64,000 nt of DNA from Pseudomonas sp. TH15 (GTDB lineage: Bacteria; Pseudomonadota; Gammaproteobacteria; Pseudomonadales; Pseudomonadaceae). Where the stretch lies: contig NZ_JAEKEL010000001.1 of assembly GCF_016651105.1 (NCBI RefSeq), forward strand, positions 3,586,001 to 3,650,000, in the 5' to 3' direction. The translations under genes were made by a program, and so were the position numbers. Within the stretch, counting starts at the first letter, position 1. Each line of letters opens with the position of its first letter. A model generated the notes under the pieces. The model did no database searches. It had not been told where the DNA came from and saw only the letters and a list, made by a program, of their open reading frames with translations. Positions 61,328 through 64,000 of this stretch are shown piece after piece.

Positions 61328-62365
61328 ATGCCGCATACCCTCGACATCACCGCATTACCAACGCTCGACCTTTCGCTGTTTGAAGGCACGGCGCCACAGC
61401 GTTACGAGTTTCTTGACGACCTGCGCCATGCCGCACGGGACGTGGGTTTTTTCTACCTGACCGGCCATGGCATCGACAGCGCTTTGTTGAGTCAAGTACA
61501 GGCTCACGCCCGCCAATTCTTTGCCCTGCCCGACAGCGAGAAAGCAGCGGTGGGCATGATCAATTCACCGCACTTTCGTGGCTACAACCGTGCCGCTTCA
61601 GAGATCACTCGCGGCAAGCCGGACTTGCGCGAACAGTTCGATCTGGGCGCCGAACGCGAGGTGTTGCCGCAGGATGAAAACAGCCCGTACTGGGCGCGTC
61701 TGCAAGGCCCCAATCAATGGCCGGCCGCGCTACCGGCGCTCAAGCCGTTGCTGCTGGATTGGCAGCAAGCCATGACCCGCATGTCGCTGCGCCTGCTGCG
61801 CGCTTTCGCCCAGGCGTTGGCGTTGCCGCAAGACGCTTTCGACCGGTTGTACGGCGACAAGCCCAATGAGCACATCAAGTTGATGCGCTATCCGGGGCAG
61901 GCCGCAGACGCCAGCCATCAAGGTGTCGGGGCGCACAAGGATTCGGGTTTCCTGAGCTTCCTGCTGCAAGACCAGCAGGCCGGCCTGCAAGTCGAAATCG
62001 AGGAGGGGCGCTGGATCGATGCGCGGCCTCGGGACAACACCTTAGTGGTGAACATCGGCGAATTGCTGGAGTTGGCCACCAACGGTTACTTGCGTGCCAC
62101 GGTGCATCGGGTGGTGTCGCCGGCCAAGGGCAACGAGCGTTTGTCGATTGCGTTCTTCCTCGGCGCGCAACTCGATGCCGTCGTGCCGCTTTACCCGTTG
62201 CCCACGGCGCTGCTGCGTGAAGCACGAGGTCCGGCCAGCGATCCGGACAATCCATTGTTTCGAGACGTCGGCTGGAACTACCTCAAGGGCCGGCTGCGTT
62301 CACATCCCGATGTTGCCCAGCGTTTTTACGCCGATGCACTGATCCCCAAAGCACTGACTGCCTAA
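61328..62365 (+). CDS. Isopenicillin N synthase-like Fe(II)/2-oxoglutarate-type dioxygenase
   Basis: The protein has 345 residues; ATG at 61328 follows GGGAG by six bases. The N-terminal DIOX_N part has FFYLTGHGID near residue 40, and the catalytic part has the His and Asp in VGAHKDSGFLSF near 202, the second His in ATVHRVVSP near 260, and the Arg/Ser pair in NERLSIAFF near 272 that bind the co-substrate. It contains no Cys. The reaction is unknown. It lies 20 bases before a MetQ-like binding protein and an ABC ATPase, so it may process an imported sulfur compound; this is inference. Confidence 0.85.
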   Translation: MPHTLDITALPTLDLSLFEGTAPQRYEFLDDLRHAARDVGFFYLTGHGIDSALLSQVQAHARQFFALPDSEKAAVGMINSPHFRGYNRAASEITRGKPDLREQFDLGAEREVLPQDENSPYWARLQGPNQWPAALPALKPLLLDWQQAMTRMSLRLLRAFAQALALPQDAFDRLYGDKPNEHIKLMRYPGQAADASHQGVGAHKDSGFLSFLLQDQQAGLQVEIEEGRWIDARPRDNTLVVNIGELLELATNGYLRATVHRVVSPAKGNERLSIAFFLGAQLDAVVPLYPLPTALLREARGPASDPDNPLFRDVGWNYLKGRLRSHPDVAQRFYADALIPKALTA

Positions 62366-62385
62366 CCTCATCAAGGACTAAGAAC

Positions 62386-63210
62386 ATGTTCAAGAAAACA
62401 GGATTGACCCTGGCTGTGCTGGGCGCTCTGGTGACGTCTTTCAGTGCCCTGGCCCTTGAGCCGCTGCGAGTGGCAGCGGACCCTGTGCCCCACGCGCAGA
62501 TTCTGGCGTACGTGCAAAAAATCGACCCGCAACTGAACCTCAAGATCATCGAGATCCCCAACGGCGTGAACTCCAATGAGTTGCTGGTGCATGGCGACGT
62601 CGATGCCAATTACTTCCAGCACTTGCCATACCTGAAGTCACAGGAGCAGGCCCTCGGCGAAAAACTCGCGGTGGCCGCGACGGTGCATATCGAGCCGCTG
62701 GGTATTTACTCCCACAAACACAAAACTTTCGCGCAAGTCCCGCAAAACGGCACGGTGGCGGTTCCCAACAACGTCACCAACCTGAGTCGCGCGCTGTACC
62801 TGTTGCAGGACAACGGCTTGATCAAACTCAAGGCCGGCTTCAACGACCCGGCCACCGATCAGGCCACACCGAAGGACATCGCCGAGAACCCGAAACAGCT
62901 GAAGATCCTCGAAATCGAATCGCCGCAAATTCCCCGGGCCCTTGATGATGTGGACCTCGCGGTGATCAATGGCAACTACGCATTGGAAGCTGGTTTGGTC
63001 CCGGCCAAGGATGCGCTTGGGTTGGAAAAAGCCGAGCACAACCCCTACGCCAATATCCTGGTGACCACGCCAAAATTGCAGGACGACCCACGGATCAAGC
63101 AACTGGCCAAAGACCTGACGTCGCCTGAAGTGGCCAAGTTCATCACCGACAACTTCTCCGGTTCAGTGATTCCGGTGAGCCCTGTGACCGTAGCGGCCAC
63201 TAAGCCATGA
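62386..63210 (+). CDS. MetQ/NlpA-family substrate-binding protein, sulfur-free after signal cleavage
   Basis: The protein has 274 residues. The signal peptide (residues 1-23, MFKKTGLTLAVLGALV then SALA) has no lipobox Cys, unlike typical lipoprotein MetQ. The rest matches NlpA lipoproteins: RVAADPVPHAQILAYVQK, NELLVHGDVDANYFQHLPYL, and NVTNLSRALYLLQD. The mature part has no Cys and no Met. It should deliver a methionine-like or other sulfur compound to the ATPase encoded next. The stop overlaps the next start (ATGA). Confidence 0.88.
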   Translation: MFKKTGLTLAVLGALVTSFSALALEPLRVAADPVPHAQILAYVQKIDPQLNLKIIEIPNGVNSNELLVHGDVDANYFQHLPYLKSQEQALGEKLAVAATVHIEPLGIYSHKHKTFAQVPQNGTVAVPNNVTNLSRALYLLQDNGLIKLKAGFNDPATDQATPKDIAENPKQLKILEIESPQIPRALDDVDLAVINGNYALEAGLVPAKDALGLEKAEHNPYANILVTTPKLQDDPRIKQLAKDLTSPEVAKFITDNFSGSVIPVSPVTVAATKP

Positions 63211-64000
63211 TCGTCGTCGAGCAGTTGAGCAAAACCTATGCGCCAGGGCAGGCACCTGCCCTGGATCAGGTATCCCTGAGCATTCCCGATGGTGCGATCT
63301 ACGGGATTCTGGGGCGCAGCGGTGCGGGTAAATCGACGCTGCTGCGGTGCCTCAATCTGCTCGAGCGGCCCAGTGCCGGGCGCATTCTGCTGGACGGCGA
63401 GGACCTGACAGCCTTGTCCGACATCGAACTGCGCCGGCAACGCCAGCGCATCGGCATGATCTTTCAGGGCTTCAACCTGCTGCACTCGCGCAACGTCTTC
63501 GACAACATCGCCGTGCCGCTGGAAATCGCCCGCGTAAGCAAAACACAGCGTCATGCGCGGGTCAGAGAACTGCTGGATCTGGTGGGCTTGAGTGATAAGG
63601 CTCAGGCGTTTCCTTCACAACTGTCCGGTGGGCAAAAACAACGGGTAGGCATCGCCCGGGCGTTGGCGGCGCGACCGGCGTATCTGCTGTCGGACGAAGC
63701 CACCAGCGCCCTCGACCCGCAAACCACTGCCTCGATTCTTGAACTGCTGCGCGACATCAACCGCCAGTTGGGGCTGACTATCGTGCTGATCACCCATGAG
63801 CTGGAGGTGGTCAAGTCGATTTGTGATCACGCCGCTTCACTGGCTCACGGCCGATTGGTCGAGGCCGGGCCAGTGCCTCGGCTGTTGGCTGATGCGCAAT
63901 CCCCGCTCGGCAGCTCGCTGCGTCCTGCCTGCGGATTGCCCCTAGGCCATGACTCGCCGGGGCTGAGCTTCCTCAAGCAATACGGCGTCAGGGTGGAGCG
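63207..64000 (+). CDS. MetN-type ABC transporter ATP-binding protein, cut by window edge
   Basis: The frame runs open from the ATG at 63207 to the last base, at least 264 residues. Walker A is GRSGAGKST near residue 38, the Q loop GMIFQGFNLL near 85, the signature QLSGGQKQR near 138 and Walker B LLSDEATSALD near 160. The C-terminal part after residue 230 is the start of the ACT-like domain expected of MetN. It follows the binding protein by overlap, and a MetI-type permease is expected beyond the window. The substrate may differ from methionine. Confidence 0.9.
   Translation, partial: MIVVEQLSKTYAPGQAPALDQVSLSIPDGAIYGILGRSGAGKSTLLRCLNLLERPSAGRILLDGEDLTALSDIELRRQRQRIGMIFQGFNLLHSRNVFDNIAVPLEIARVSKTQRHARVRELLDLVGLSDKAQAFPSQLSGGQKQRVGIARALAARPAYLLSDEATSALDPQTTASILELLRDINRQLGLTIVLITHELEVVKSICDHAASLAHGRLVEAGPVPRLLADAQSPLGSSLRPACGLPLGHDSPGLSFLKQYGVRVE

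Overview
This 64 kb window comes from a Pseudomonas of the P. fluorescens complex. The evidence is GC-rich coding sequence, two families of REP-type palindromes, Pseudomonas-type lipopeptide synthetase modules with dual condensation/epimerization domains and tandem thioesterases, and BenR/XylS-type regulation of benzoate degradation. The lipopeptide type suggests the P. koreensis subgroup, but that is inference. No rRNA, tRNA, CRISPR array, transposase or prophage was seen.

Bases 1-24.6 kb hold the 3' part of a cyclic lipopeptide cluster. It starts inside a synthetase ending in a Ser module, followed by a five-module synthetase (Leu-Ser-Leu-Ile?-Asp?) with two terminal thioesterases, a MacA/MacB-type exporter and a convergent LuxR-type regulator. 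Module order, adenylation codes and alternating C/E and LCL condensation domains match the last six residues of the arthrofactin/lokisin (amphisin) group: D-Ser, L-Leu, D-Ser, L-Leu, L-Ile, L-Asp.

24.7-35.4 kb: a lactate-permease-type transporter divergent from an Lrp/AsnC regulator, a YcaC-like isochorismatase-fold hydrolase, an orphan hybrid histidine kinase, a photolyase-related protein, a DUF3833-type lipoprotein, and a NemR-like regulon (ene-reductase, DJ-1/PfpI protein, TetR regulator) joined by three copies of one palindromic operator.

35.4-42.7 kb: a FecI/FecR/TonB-receptor iron-uptake set, a TrmK-like tRNA methyltransferase, a zinc alcohol dehydrogenase and a Gfo/Idh-family dehydrogenase. 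42.7-50.3 kb: a 4-hydroxyproline catabolic operon (permease, epimerase, D-hydroxyproline dehydrogenase, deaminase, 2-oxoglutarate semialdehyde dehydrogenase) with a divergent PAS-AraC regulator. 50.5-53.2 kb: a LysE exporter, a second AraC regulator and two small lipoproteins.

53.7-61 kb: benR and a contiguous benABCD-catBCA series that takes benzoate through catechol to muconolactone and 3-oxoadipate enol-lactone. Two perfect XylS-type half-site repeats lie before benA. 61.3 kb to the end: an IPNS-like dioxygenase with a MetQ/MetN-type importer. The mature binding protein contains no Cys or Met, which points to sulfur scavenging.

Seven genes (the large NRPS, lactate permease, photolyase-like, fecI, an AraC regulator, a small lipoprotein and catB) are each broken by exactly one missing base in a homopolymer of 4-6 bases. 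This pattern is more likely long-read sequencing error than gene decay, so the genes are described as single units.
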